64,000 bases of DNA from Collybiopsis luxurians FD-317 M1. Lineage: Eukaryota; Basidiomycota; Agaricomycetes; Agaricales; Omphalotaceae. The notes under the pieces were generated by a model, which searched no databases, was not told the origin of the DNA, and saw only the letters and a list, made by a program, of their open reading frames with translations. Numbering within the stretch: the first letter of the stretch is position 1; every line of letters starts with the position of its first letter. The translations under genes and the position numbers were made by a program. This document shows, one piece after another, positions 1-11,289 of this stretch. The stretch lies in contig KN834764.1 of NCBI GenBank assembly GCA_000827265.1, positions 260,387 to 324,386 of the forward strand. The letters are read 5' to 3'.

Positions 1-384
1 TTAGTTCAAGATCTTGGTTCTTAGACGTGATGGGTAGCCTGGCTGATTGCGGCGTTTGTCAGTGCGACGATGTTTGGCTGCTGGAACGGGAGATACGCAG
101 ATACGCGTTTAGTGCGATGGACAAGTATATGCAAAATCGAGGTATGTAAGCGGCCCTTCGAGTAACTTTATTTTGCTCATGTTCGGTTTAGGATACACCG
201 TCTTTGTCGCGGAGAAAAGTTCATGACCATCTGTGCGTGATTCCTCGTAATTCTGCTCAGTCTCAGTCTCACCGTTTCTCTAGTGAAGGATATACCCGAT
301 AACCAGATTCCCTGCGATCTGCTTTATCCATACTCTGTATACTCCATTATTAATCTCGTCGAAACAATATACTCGATGTAATCA
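1..384. other. Intergenic, no gene seen
   Basis: This is the left edge of the window, downstream of the minus-strand RNA ligase gene. I see no open frame with recognisable content, no RNA gene and no repeat. The 3' untranslated region of the ligase gene must lie in its right part. Confidence 0.5.
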
Positions 385-1692
385 CTATTTCCTCCAGCTC
401 ATCCTCACCGATGAGACGAACACCGCGACCTGTTTCTCTTTCGTACCCCCAGTAAACCAGGCAAACAATGTGTTCTTGTGTTTGGCCATTATAGGCTCCT
501 GCATGACCTTGTGCGCGAAACGCCTCTTCGCTTCGGCGTCCTTGGTCCCAATACATTCGCCATATCCAGCCTCTGTCAGCTGGCCTATAGCCGTCCGAAG
601 CTCTTTCTCAGCTACTGCGAATAGATTTTCGGCCTCGGTCCACATTTCCGTCAACCTAATCACCCACTTTTCGCCTCCAAAATCGTCTGCGATTCTCCGG
701 GCCCCATCAAAGTAAGCTTCCCTCTCCTGTGCCATCCTCCGGTCGACCACCGTCTCATCAAACGTATATATCATTCCCCTCTTCCTTCTGTAAACCTCCG
801 CCAGCTCATTCGGGTTGTTGTGAAAGTTTTTAGATTTGATCAAATCGAGATAGGACTCGAACTTGACCTTGATTCGCTGGGGATGCAAGGGGGATGAAGA
901 GAGGTAGAATTTCACCACGAAGCCTTCTTCGTTCACTCTGTTCATCCTGCGTATAGCTGACAGGTCGGTTATAGGTATATCATGATTCGTCGGTCTCGGA
1001 AATGGGTATACCGACCAGTCAAAGTCTGGTGGAGGCTCGGAACCGTCTTTGCCGATTATGGAAAGAAGGACCAGGTCCTTGTACTCGTATCGGACGTGGG
1101 TAGGGTTCTTAGGGTGTATAAGTTCAAAGACGTATGTTTTATCTCTGGATAGAATAGATGAAGTGCTGAGTCTTATCATGGGGTACTTTTCGTCTAGGAT
1201 TTCTTGCGCCATCTCAACGTGGACGCTGTCGAAACGCGATTTGGATGTTAATATCCATTGGTGTTGATAGTGGAACATTGTGATGATGCTCCCGTCGAGT
1301 TTTTCTTCTACTCTCGTTTCTGAGAATAGCGGGCCATCTGGAGCTTGTGTTTCAGCTAGGATAGCTTTATACGCGTCTCCCTCATCCCAGTTAAAAAACT
1401 TTGAGAAGGCCCTAGAGACGACTGCCCCAGTGTCCCGTTCGACCACTAGAACTCGAGCTGCCATGGTCAGGTCATCCCATTGACGATTCCATTCGGCGTC
1501 ATTGGTGTAGTTGAGGATGTATATGGGTAGCGAAGGGTGCGGGGAGGATTTGAGCAGGGTGAGTTGTTTGCTTTTGATCGTCTGGGGAGACAGGTATTTA
1601 CGTATTCGGGCAGGGGATATGTTCAGGGATGTACGGGCGTCCGATTGAGGGAGAGCCATCGTCCCGTTCTTTGGCGAGATCGCTTCGGGCAT
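385..1692 (-). CDS. T4 Rnl1-like RNA ligase
   Basis: Intronless 435-aa protein of the T4 RNA ligase 1 family (covalent nucleotidyltransferases that join RNA ends through a lysyl-AMP intermediate). Visible motifs: motif I EEKLDGS with the candidate adenylylated Lys131; motif IIIa around YVFELIHPKN (Glu190); motif IV EGFVVKF (residues 256-262); motif V IKVKF (Lys275/Lys277). Upstream of motif I, SRAFSKFFNWDE (about 94-105) matches the segment typical of this family. The C-terminal 150 residues are charged and helical. The start is the first ATG of the frame; a second in-frame Met follows at residue 12. All active-site lysines are intact, so the enzyme looks functional. Its role is unknown: fungal tRNA splicing uses Trl1, which has a different architecture, so repair of cleaved RNA is an inference. 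Just before the stop a shifted frame also stays open, so the last residues could differ if a small 3' intron exists. Confidence 0.85.
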   Translation of the reverse strand: MPEAISPKNGTMALPQSDARTSLNISPARIRKYLSPQTIKSKQLTLLKSSPHPSLPIYILNYTNDAEWNRQWDDLTMAARVLVVERDTGAVVSRAFSKFFNWDEGDAYKAILAETQAPDGPLFSETRVEEKLDGSIITMFHYQHQWILTSKSRFDSVHVEMAQEILDEKYPMIRLSTSSILSRDKTYVFELIHPKNPTHVRYEYKDLVLLSIIGKDGSEPPPDFDWSVYPFPRPTNHDIPITDLSAIRRMNRVNEEGFVVKFYLSSSPLHPQRIKVKFESYLDLIKSKNFHNNPNELAEVYRRKRGMIYTFDETVVDRRMAQEREAYFDGARRIADDFGGEKWVIRLTEMWTEAENLFAVAEKELRTAIGQLTEAGYGECIGTKDAEAKRRFAHKVMQEPIMAKHKNTLFAWFTGGTKEKQVAVFVSSVRMSWRK

Positions 1693-2354
1693 GTTGTGGT
1701 GGGGAACGGCGATCGTTGGAGAAAGATTATGCGGCTCATTTATACTACGATAGCCCGTCGCAATGACTCCGATGAACAGGATTGTGACTCGGCAGTGGTT
1801 TCAACAGGTTTCAACTGGGTGAGTACAGCCTCTCGCATCGGTCATCGGTTTATGGATAGGAAGCTGGAAAACTTGACATCTCTGCATTCTTACTCTATAC
1901 GGGCGGGAGTCGGCAAGTCATCCTGCAGTGCGACGAGGCAGCCCGCTTTTCAATGTTCAGTCTGAACGCCTATCTCTTGTTCACCAACTTTCGTCATTCC
2001 AGCGCGCCACCGCCACTCCATGGGGCCTTATCTGGACGTCATTGATATATCTCCTATCTTCTTTCTACTCTACATGGATATTCTGAACTTTCCCGTTCCG
2101 CTGAAGATTTTCTGACCTCAAACGCCAATGTTCCACCCAGCAGAAACTTGTACGTGGGCTAGCGCTGCACGCCGACGCCTCGAAGGACGCGCTGACCGCT
2201 TAATGACCAAATATGGCAATGAGCGTTCGATCGACGATCGAATTTTTGACGTCATTCCTTAAAACCTCGAGGTTCATCTTAGCTCGCTTTACTCTTGACA
2301 TCCACTATCTCTCCACTACACGCCTCAGACAACAACCTCATTCTACCATCTACA
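1693..2354. other. Divergent intergenic region
   Basis: About 660 bp between the minus-strand RNA ligase and the plus-strand coiled-coil gene, so it should hold both promoters. Short open frames here have no recognisable content. An in-frame ATG at 2295 precedes the chosen start of the next gene and could extend it by 20 residues. Confidence 0.4.
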
Positions 2355-3094
2355 ATGTCAGACTTCCAGATTCCTCCTAATAACGACGTCTCTGCGCTTA
2401 AGAAGATTGAAAAGAAGATAATCAAGGAAGGAAAGGCGGAGGATGCTACTGTATCCCATGCCTTGAAGGACCTCGCCAAGCTCGAAAAAGCGTCGAATAA
2501 AGCGACAAAGGTTTGCTTCCATTCAAATATCTTTTTCGGGTTGCAGACACTGAACTCGTGCTTATCCCAGGCCCTCGATAAATCCCAACATGCTCTAGAA
2601 AAATCACATAAGGAAGAGCACAAGGCAACGAAGAATTTGAATAAAGCCACGCATAAACACGATCTTGCAGTCGCTGCGATCGCCAATGCCGAGAAGGATC
2701 TCGAGGCACGCAAGGCGGAAACAGCGAGGCTCCAGAACGAAGTAGCGAAGAAGAAGGAAGAGGTAAACGGAGTTTTGGACAGCCAAAGAAAGCACAATGT
2801 GAGCGGATCTAAGGTTTCTCAATCTTGTCCCGGTACTTATTACTCCACTAGTCCCTGCGCGAGACTAGGCTCGCCGAGATACATCACGCCCGAGCAGGTA
2901 CGACCAGTACGACAGGCAGTGCTAACACCACCACTACATCCCCCACCAATGTTACTGGGACTGATACTGTGGCTTCGCCGGTATCGCACACCGGTCCTTC
3001 TGCGGCCTCTGCGGACGAGAAGGCATCAAAGAAGAGTGAGGACGCGGGGATTGCTGGTGTAGGTGCTGGTGTCCCGCCTGCCGTGAATGCATGA
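2355..3094 (+). CDS. Small charged coiled-coil protein
   Basis: Three exons: 2355-2510, 2571-2798, 2864-3094, giving 204 aa. Introns of 60 and 65 bp have canonical GT..AG ends, both in phase 0. Residues about 10-130 are almost continuous Lys/Glu/Ala heptad-like helix (ALKKIEKKIIKEGK near the start, then repeated HKATKNLNKATHKHD-type segments), so a long coiled coil is expected. The C-terminal 60 residues are Thr/Ser/Ala-rich and disordered. It resembles a short coiled-coil family common in Agaricomycetes, some members of which are annotated as DNA-binding 'Ncp1'; I cannot confirm this. No catalytic motif is present. The start at MSDFQ is preferred because upstream residues are low in coiled-coil character. 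Confidence 0.7.
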
Positions 3095-4049
3095 AACCTG
3101 GCAGATGGACGCTGAATGTATGAATGTGGACGGACGGACGACATTGACGTGTGGTTATGTTATCATCCGAGTTTTTTTTGCTTCTGATTTTTACTTGGAA
3201 TTTGGAGCGTATTGTACTGGTATTTTCGGACTTTGTCGAATATCACGTAGCTCTTGCTGGAATCTTCAACTTGGATTTGAGGTTTTAGTTTACACTGCGA
3301 TGCGTTCGAGTTGATCGAATTTTGTAGATGTTTGGACGTCCGCTATTCGATGGATATCCCAACTTGAAGTGAAGAGAAGTAAAGTTTGAGCTTTAATTTT
3401 AGATGTATCGCGACGCGTTTGAGTACGTTTCCGGACACGGTCACGTCTTTTGCGTTTGCACTGGCCAATCCAGGACCTCCTTGCTTACGGCTTCCTGGAA
3501 AAGAACATATTTTTGACGTCAAACCATTGTCTGAAAACAGGCACATTTTCCCGGCGTCATGGGAAGCTTTACCTCTTTTATGGGAATTTCGAGGTCGACC
3601 AATGACATCGAGCTCAATCAACCTGTCTATGATCAAACATTCTCCGCTAGTGAATTCCTACCGCAGCAAACCAGTGACAGTCGCGCAATTCTATCCAACC
3701 TTTTAAAGTAACATGTCTCCCAAGGTTGGTCGGCTATCGTCTCAAATGATCCATACCCGTACTCCAGTGATACCAAGGTTATATCATTCCGATTGAAAGC
3801 ATATATATGGAACGGATATGTATGAAACTCGCCTGATTGACTGAAGCCCCGAGGCGTCCTCGTTCCACAAATAATTTCCTCCGTACACTCTCCAACGGTT
3901 CCTCCCAGTAACGTTGCCCATAACCTCGATGCTTGGATACATTAGAACTTATTCTTGTTCATTCTAGAGACCGCGACCCCCAAACTTTGTTCTCCGACTT
4001 TTTTTGAATTCCTGTCCCTTCTCTACTACCTCGATATCTTACCTACACA
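3095..4049. other. Intergenic, no gene seen
   Basis: Between two plus-strand genes. It contains the 3' region of the coiled-coil gene and the promoter of the cytochrome b561 gene. A TATA-like stretch (catatatatgg, about 3800-3810) is too far from the next ATG to assign. Overlapping open frames at 3343-3706 have no recognisable content. Confidence 0.4.
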
Positions 4050-4976
4050 ATGGCGACTCTAGGCGCGGGCCCCCTGCTCCCACTTGAGGTTATGGCACGA
4101 AACCATGCCATCCTGGCCACAACTGGATTCCTGATTCTCCTCCCTATCGGCGCCCTCATCCCACGATACCTCAGGACATTTACGCCTGCGTAAGTTTTGT
4201 TCGTTTCCAAAGTCCAATATGGCAGAACCTCAATGTATCACCCATCCATATATCATATCATGCCAACATTCATATCCACCCGGCAACGCGTCACACACAC
4301 ACCTCCACCAGATGGTTTCCAGTCCATTTCGCGATTCAGCTGTTCCTCTCTGGACCAGTCATCTTTGCGGCCTGGTACTATGGTTGGAAAACGTCTGATG
4401 TTCTAGGACTCGGACACTTCCTCGACCCACACCAGAAGATGGGCCTAGTGCTGCTGATTTTATACGTGTTCCAACTCCTTCTCGGCCTTTTCACCCATTT
4501 CATCAAGCTGCGTAGCCCATTTGGACCAGGGACGAGACCGCCACAAAATTATTTCCATGTTTTTTTGGGCTTGGTTATTTTAGTCTTGGCGGCCGAACAG
4601 GTGAGTCGGCGTTTTGGGCCCTCATTCTCGGGTATTGCGCGCTGACAGAGAGCGCCGCGATCCCCTCCTACCCTAACCCCAGGTTCATTATGGTTTATAC
4701 ATCGAGTGGGCCTTTGCGACTGGCGGTCTGCATGTTGTGCCAATGTCAGCAAAGAGAGCTTGGATTGCATTAATTGTTGTACGTTATCTGCGTAGATTGC
4801 CTTCCCGTATACATTCTTATGTTGACTTTGAATGACGGCAGATTTTTTGGGCTCTGTACCTCGCCGGGCTCAGCCTAGTACCAAGGCAATACACTCAAGA
4901 AAAGAGGGCTAGACACGGGGGTACACCCACCAAATCTGATGAAATTGGCTTAAACAATCAATCTGGCGAAGCCTAA
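4050..4976 (+). CDS. Cytochrome b561-domain membrane protein
   Basis: Four exons: 4050-4189, 4312-4600, 4683-4778, 4842-4976, giving 219 aa; every junction is GT..AG and keeps phase. The protein has five to six hydrophobic helices. Candidate haem-ligand histidines lie at the expected spacing: NHAIL (helix 1), PVHFAIQ (helix 2), DPHQKMG (helix 3) and NYFHVFLG (helix 4). This is the cytochrome b561/ferric-reductase transmembrane fold, which carries electrons across a membrane using two haem b groups. There is no N-terminal DOMON or haem-binding sensor domain, so it is a stand-alone b561 core. The C-terminal 30 residues are polar and probably cytosolic. The electron donor and acceptor are unknown. 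The start is the only ATG upstream of helix 1 in frame. Confidence 0.85.
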
Positions 4977-5534
4977 GATTGATGTCAGGACGGGTTGTAA
5001 TGAAATGTTATTGGACTGAAGGAGATATGAAAATTGGACTACTTTTTTTTTTTGCCCACAGAAGCCTTTCGTAGTCTATATTAGATCTTCCATCTTTACC
5101 AGAGGTATATTTTCATGCACAATTGAAATTTTTTTAGCACAATTATAACGAACGACATGCAGGGTATGTAAGAGTATACGTATATACTGACTAGGGTCTA
5201 ATTGAATCGAGAGGAATGGAGGAGGAATAAAGACGTACTTGATACAAGAATTCGAAGTATATACATTGGTGGGGGTATCTGTCCGGATCAGAATCAGAAC
5301 AAGGGTATACGCAGACTCTGTCAACGGTGAAGACAAGACGATTCCTTAGCATAATGATACATCTGGGGTAACAAAAAAAATGTATAGTTGAAACACGAGT
5401 GGATTAGTGGAACGAGAAGGTAAAGGTCCCCGCCTGTTATTTCTAGCTTTGGCGGTAATTGGGATGACATCATTCGAATATCGGCTTTATTAGCATAGAA
5501 GAAATCCCCAACAATTTGGCGGGGCATGAAGCAT
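4977..5534. other. Convergent intergenic region
   Basis: Between the end of the b561 gene (+) and the end of the Ser/Tyr-rich gene (-). Minus-strand open frames at 5076-5336 and 5321-5707 are not supported by any recognisable content. A short T-run lies at about 5043-5053. Confidence 0.4.
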
Positions 5535-6640
5535 TTATTGACCATAGCCAGAGTGCGATTGGCTTGTGGAGGAACCGCGGTGACTAGAGTAATGGTACCC
5601 TGATCGTGGGTCCGCAGTAGATTCGGATGGGTACCCACTGTACTGGCTGCTTGCCTCATAAGCACCGTATTGAGTGTAAGTTGGTACTTGAGATTGGGGA
5701 GAGACATTCATAGCGGGAACGGGAGATGCGTAACGATAGCCCGGATGCGTCTCGGTCGGAGAAGTGGGGCTGACAGATTGCGAGGAATGTCGTCGGTCAT
5801 GAAGAAGCGGGCGTGAGGAGTATGGCAGAGAATTATGATGATGTTCATATCCGCGTGTAGAGGCGCCCACGAATGTCGGAGAAGGGGATCTGTGGAGGGA
5901 ACTGTCATACGGATGCGCAAAACTGGCAGTCGGAACTGCTGCTGCATGGACTGATACAAAGTCTGGAAAGAAGTCTGTTGGGGTGAGGAACATGGCACCA
6001 AAAATGACTGATCTGGAGTTGGAGCTGGATGAACGAGACGTAATCTCGGTGGGGAACAGCAAGATTCCATGTCGTCCTGAGCTGTCCCCCGAGATTGAAA
6101 TGGGCACAATCACCACCTATGTGATCAGGAACCCGTTAGATCCAGAGAAACCACAAAGAATACATTCGCTTACGAGCTTCCCATCCCAAAGCAGCTGCGA
6201 TAAAGAACGAAAATGACTTTGATTGACAGCGTTCTGGTCTGGATCCCTTATCCGATCCGGCATGAATGTCGTTAAGGGAATTCTGGGTGATCGATTCCTT
6301 AGATAATGCTGCAGTTGAGGAAGAATGGGAAGTGCATGCGGCGACGCTACAGAGAAAATGAACCTCCTGGGCCAGAGATGGCTTTGCCTATGGGCACTAT
6401 ATCAGTTCTGAATTAAGCTTTCAACATTCAATAAGGTGGGTGTCATGGAACTCACGTATCGCCATCAGTCTCTGCCCCGGTGATTCTAATTTCCACATTG
6501 CTTCCTCTGTCAGAAGCACGAATACCGCTGACTAGAAATTGGCCTCTCCATGGACTGGACACTGCATCCGCGGGGTTAGGTATCTGAGAGGCGGGAGGAG
6601 GTATTAACGATTCCAGGTGTGTAGGTACGCGAAAAACCAT
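5535..6640 (-). CDS. Ser/Tyr/Pro-rich protein, possible SPOC-like domain
   Basis: Exons (minus strand) 6640-6456, 6396-6174, 6116-5535 give a minimum model of 329 aa; both introns (59 and 57 bp) have GT..AG ends and keep phase. The first two thirds read as one folded domain. It starts at SPWRGQFLVSG, passes through FRSLSQLLWDGKLVVIVPI, and ends at GRHGILLFPTE...VIFGAMFLTP. The opening Trp-x-Gly strand and the closing hydrophobic 'LLFPT...GAMF' strand recall the SPOC fold of transcription co-regulators, but this is inference from pattern only. The last 130 residues are low-complexity Ser, Tyr, Pro and His, typical of a disordered regulatory tail. The 5' end is uncertain: another open stretch at 6641-6806 could supply an upstream exon. 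Confidence 0.55.
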
Positions 6641-9600
6641 TAGTGATTAGAGTGGAAGTTCCGGAGTCACAAGCTTGCTTGGATTCCAAATGTTCGACTA
6701 TATGTAATGAAAAGGCGTTTGGACGCGTCTGAACAGGTGTCTTGCAAGCGCAATGCATTAAAATTTCGGCGAATGAGAGATTAAGGAATGACGCACTATG
6801 ATTCAATGAGGCCTGTATGGGTATGAAAACTCGAAAAAAGAGAAAAGAATGAAGCAGGCTGAAGTATTTGGAGAGCCGTCTTTGAGATAAGAAACAAGAA
6901 GGAAGGTAGACTTGTGATGGAGCGAAAGAAAGAAACCCAGCACACCACGATCGCTATCTATAAAAGGACCGAAAGCGAAGGAGCGGGCGCGTGAGGGCAA
7001 AAAAGAGAGGCGCTGCAGATACATCTTGCTGCTGACCTTTTTAAAGCAGAGCCAAATTCATTCGGGGATATCTCCGGTATAAACAAAATTGTGTAGCCTG
7101 GAGTGGCTACCCTGCGGAAACGGTATGAACAACAACTTTTGCCGGCGTGTTGCTCCCTGGGATGTACTATACGGGCAGAACACAATCAAATCGTCGCGTG
7201 TACGAGGTAGCTATGCCATCGTGAGGCACGTCTAAAGCCCACAGAGAGCGCTCGTTCCACCCGTTTCCAGAAAAGAAAAGTAGATCCTGGGCCCAGTTTT
7301 AGAGATATCCTCTGACCACAACATCGCGACCATCAAGAATCCTTAGCCTGTTTACTCTTCGCGCATGACGTGTATTGAACAGTATTTCTGCTATCTGATT
7401 TTCTGGAGCTTGAAAATTGGGCCTAGTTTCCCGTTAGGGTCACTAAAATGAGGGAATGGCTTGGAAGCTGCAAAGAAATTATCGATTGCAATTCGATTTA
7501 CAATGGTCATGTAGAAGGGGTATCAAGGAAGCTGAAAAGAATGTCCTATGAACACGACCTTCAGTAGACCCGTACCTTGGGGTTAGGGTTATCGGTATGA
7601 CAGTATCATTCCCGTTGTCAGGGAACGTGGAAATAACGTGGCTCAAGCGTGGTGTCTTCCGCTCCGCCCCGCCCCCCTGCAACGGAATAGAATTTCTGAT
7701 GCATGGTCTTCGCACTGTCTAGTAACGAGACTGTTTGTACTTTCCTCTTTTGCTCACTGGCGGCTAATAAGTATTAATTTTACAATTTTTCCACCACCAC
7801 AACGGTATTCATCGACAAGATTCGACATCGTATGGAACAGCGGCACAGTCGTTTCTTAGTGACGCCGTATACTGGACTCAAAACACTCCATGCCTTGCAG
7901 GTGACCTCATTTTTGAAACAGGGTTCCAGGCAGAGCGGAAAGCAAGCTCATTTGGAGGCCCTATTGTCCACGCAACGATACGTTCATACTAAAATTACCA
8001 AAATTTTATCGATGAATCGTTAATTGAATGTGAAAAAGTACGCTCGTGTATTGCTGGAACATGGCTGGGCTCACATACCGTACATGCACCTTCAGCGTGA
8101 GCCGCAATCAACAAATGAGATGAAAAGCATTGGGACTCATCGAAATCGTTTTCTTGCTCTTGCTTATCTTCTTGTGTCGGCGGCGCCACAACGGCGTCAT
8201 ATCTTTCCTATGAGTTAATCTATTGCAATCCGGATCTGATGGACCTATCTCCCTTCCTCGATATACCCCATTTCTAACTGAATATGAGCAACTGAACCTT
8301 CCAAAATGGATCATAGCTTCTGGTTTTCATTATGCGTTGAATTCCAACCCTCGTACTCCGACTACTGCTCCCGATTCTTTGAGCTTCATCATCTCAGCCC
8401 ACGTTTCTAGCGACCCAATCTTGATCCACAATATCTCCGCAATTGTACTTTTTGTGGGCGTACTGAACATTGAAATGTCCCTGTGTATCCTGGGAGTCAT
8501 AACGATGTAGGTACTGAGGTCACGAATGTCGGACGATTGCTTGCCGTCGCTGAAGATGGTATCGATTGTCTCACACAAGGTCAAACATTTAATTGCGCTT
8601 CGACTTCCAGCGGTGGTTTGCATATAGTCACGCACCTCCATGCATATGATCACCGACTCTGTCCCCTGGGGTCGCTCCGTTGAAGTGATACTTTTACCCG
8701 GCTCTAAGTCCCTAGGGAAACCAGTCTTAATGCTGGCCCCTACAGGATACCCAGAGTAACTCGAAAAAAGGCTCGACTGTGTTGGGCGAGTCAAAAAGGT
8801 TCAGCAGGGAGAGAAACGAGTTGCATACTAAAGGAGATGACCTATTGAAAGTCTCAGTGAAAACAAAAGGCGGACAAACCTCAGGCTACTGGATGTACCA
8901 ACAAGTTCATTCGATGGTCTAACCCAAACCTTGGAGCGGATATTTGGGTCCAAAGATATGGAATATAAGTAATACCAGGAATTTGCAAGGAACCACCTCC
9001 GACCGGAAGATCTCTTTCCATTTACGCTCCATCCGTGACCACTGTCTTCGTCAGAAACTAGGTTCGTCGGTACCGACGACTGCATGCGCGCTTTCTACCA
9101 GTTCCCTGGAGCCCGAACATATTTCAGAATCAACACCAACAATTTACGTCCAAGAGTCGCAACGAAACTTTATCTTGATTTTCGATGCAGAAACCGTCAT
9201 GCGACGGAACTCGGATCTGTAAGCTAGGATTGACGAGATGGGCTCTCAAGGTTTGGTCATCTGAGACTCCAAAGCAAACCTAAGAGGTAATCTTAAGAAG
9301 TATCCGAAGGAGGAACACCCAAGGAACAACTGAAGTAATATGGAGATGGGAGCTCAGATTACAACAGTACGTTTATGACGGTGAAAACTTAGTTTTAGCT
9401 CTAATTGATTTTTAGGGTTCGCAGTTACCTACCATCCTCACGGATACATTCTTGATATCTTGGAACTTTGAGCTGCTAGATTATAGATTTGTTTTCCGTC
9501 AGTCAGAGTCGCGGCGTAAGCGGCACAGAAATGCCAGGAGTATTGCCGCAAATCCGGAAGCATGTTTGCCGAAAGTGTCCGTATGATTCACTGGTGGGCA

Positions 9601-9675
9601 TACAAGTAATATTTGACATGAAAGTACGTCATAGAGACAACTTGAAAGTAAGCATGGTATATCCCGAAACCAAGA
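6641..9675. other. Gene-poor 3-kb stretch
   Basis: No gene can be supported. The longest frames are a 154-aa minus-strand frame at 8330-8794 and about 90-aa frames around 8223-8510 and 8944-9222; none has a recognisable family motif, and they do not join across plausible splice sites. It may hold the promoter and first exon of the Ser/Tyr-rich gene at its left end. Base composition is similar to the surrounding unique DNA and no terminal repeats were seen. Confidence 0.4.
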
Positions 9676-11289
9676 TCAATTATACTCCTTCACCAGCACA
9701 CCAAGTATGACTTCTTCTTCCACCTTCTCCTCCTTTTGGCTAGGCTTCATGGATCCTGTTCCGTACCTCTCCGTTCTCTCCTTCCTCCAGTCAATCATGG
9801 TCGGCGCACCAGCTTTCTCCGACTCCGAAACTCCAGCTTGGACAGATGCAAGCTTGGCCTGATCTGCTGCCATAGCAAAGTAGAAGACCCCAAGACGTTC
9901 AAGACCCGCTTGGTCTTTTGGGGGCTGAATAACGCGATGAATAGTCGGGCGGTAGAAACCTCCTGAAAGAAGTTTCATCACATCGCCCGAGTTGACGACC
10001 TAACATATCAGATGAAGTAAAAGATGTATCAGCATCAGCCAACATTCAAACGTTAAGAATTAGACCCACAAGAGCGTTTTCGATGTGCTTAATATAGCGC
10101 CATACACCATCTTTCGAAAGAATCTGCAGACCAGAAATAGGCTGGCTCCATAGAATTGTGATACTTCCGATGTCTATATCAGAATTCGACTCAGCTTAAG
10201 CTGATCCCGGTACACGAAAACATACCGGTATGTCCTTTGAGGTAGACATTTGTCTTTTCTGCAGTACGCGGGTAGCTGTCAAAGTATGAGGTAATTATGC
10301 ATTTTGAAGAAGCGAATTCACTTACTATTTCATGAATCGTACTGCGACGGAAACAATCAGGACACTTCAATAAGAATGTATGACTAACACCCACCGGAAC
10401 TCTCGCCGGGTTCGTCGAAAACGTGCAGATCTACGAAAGTTTCTTCGGGAAGATCCATTCCTATTGCCATGATACTAGCATTGACTTTTTAGTATGCGGG
10501 AGGATCAACGATCAACAACTTCACCGTAAAATTGTGAAGAGTATATGTGTGTGGTTATGTCGAGAAAACTTATCGATTTCGTCAAGATGTGGACGTAGAG
10601 CATTGGGGTGGCTCTTCTTGTGAACGTCATGGTTGACTATGAAAGCCGTCACCATTTCTGTCATAGCAGAGCGAGAAGGGAAAGAGTGTCATACTGTTAT
10701 AGTGCTCTATTTCATCAGTGACACCTTGTTCGATTTGCTGTGTGCGATAATAGGTCAAAACAATCAGAGAACTGCCTGACCGTGCCTACCCAGGTGTGTT
10801 TGGGTTTATAGCCTTCGTAAACTGCGGGCGACTTTCCGGCGTATTTTTTCTTCTCTTCACTCTCAACGTCATCAAAAATCCTGTTAGCTATGCTGAACAT
10901 TCTTCTCGTCTAAAACGTTTACTTTTTCAGCTTGAAGCCTGATGACACAGGAGGAGAAATCTTACCTGGTCGATAGTATAGCCATGATTAATCACATAGA
11001 AGAATCCTTGGGTATTCATGGCTTGAACAACCTCTTCTGCAAGCGCCTTGCGGCCTTCAAGGGTTTCGGCCTTGGACAAATCAATGATGGCCAGATCCGC
11101 CCATTCCACTTCGAAAGTCAACAGCAATACAAAGATACAGGAAGAAGGACACTGACGCTGTTCACCAGTTGGTGGAGGAGGTACGTATTCAGGAGGGGAG
11201 TCCTCCAAGGATCGCTTGAGACGAGGTCTGATCAAAGGCGATAAAAAGCGTCGCCAGAAAGTAAAGCGGTTCGAAGTGACAGTAGACAT
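9676..11289 (-). CDS. 2-oxoglutarate/Fe(II)-dependent oxygenase (IPNS-like)
   Basis: Ten exons on the minus strand: 11289-11157, 11108-10966, 10909-10790, 10737-10695, 10636-10525, 10474-10395, 10341-10326, 10275-10226, 10173-10070, 9999-9676; 374 aa. Introns are 48-70 bp and all phases agree, including a 16-nt exon. N-terminal DIOX_N segment: WADLAIIDLSK then AMNTQGFFYVINHG. The core jelly roll carries the iron triad HxD...H in GHTDIGSITILW and TIHRVIQP, with Arg of ERLGVFYF as the probable 2-oxoglutarate-binding residue. All catalytic residues are intact. The family performs hydroxylation, desaturation or ring closure on small molecules. It lies about 6.3 kb from the 3' end of the PKS gene, with the 7TM gene between, so a role in that pathway is possible but unproven. 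Confidence 0.87.

Noticed and set aside
8330..8794. 154-aa minus-strand open frame
   Set aside because: No recognisable motif, poor splice context on both sides, and overlapping open frames on the other strand; not enough for a gene call.
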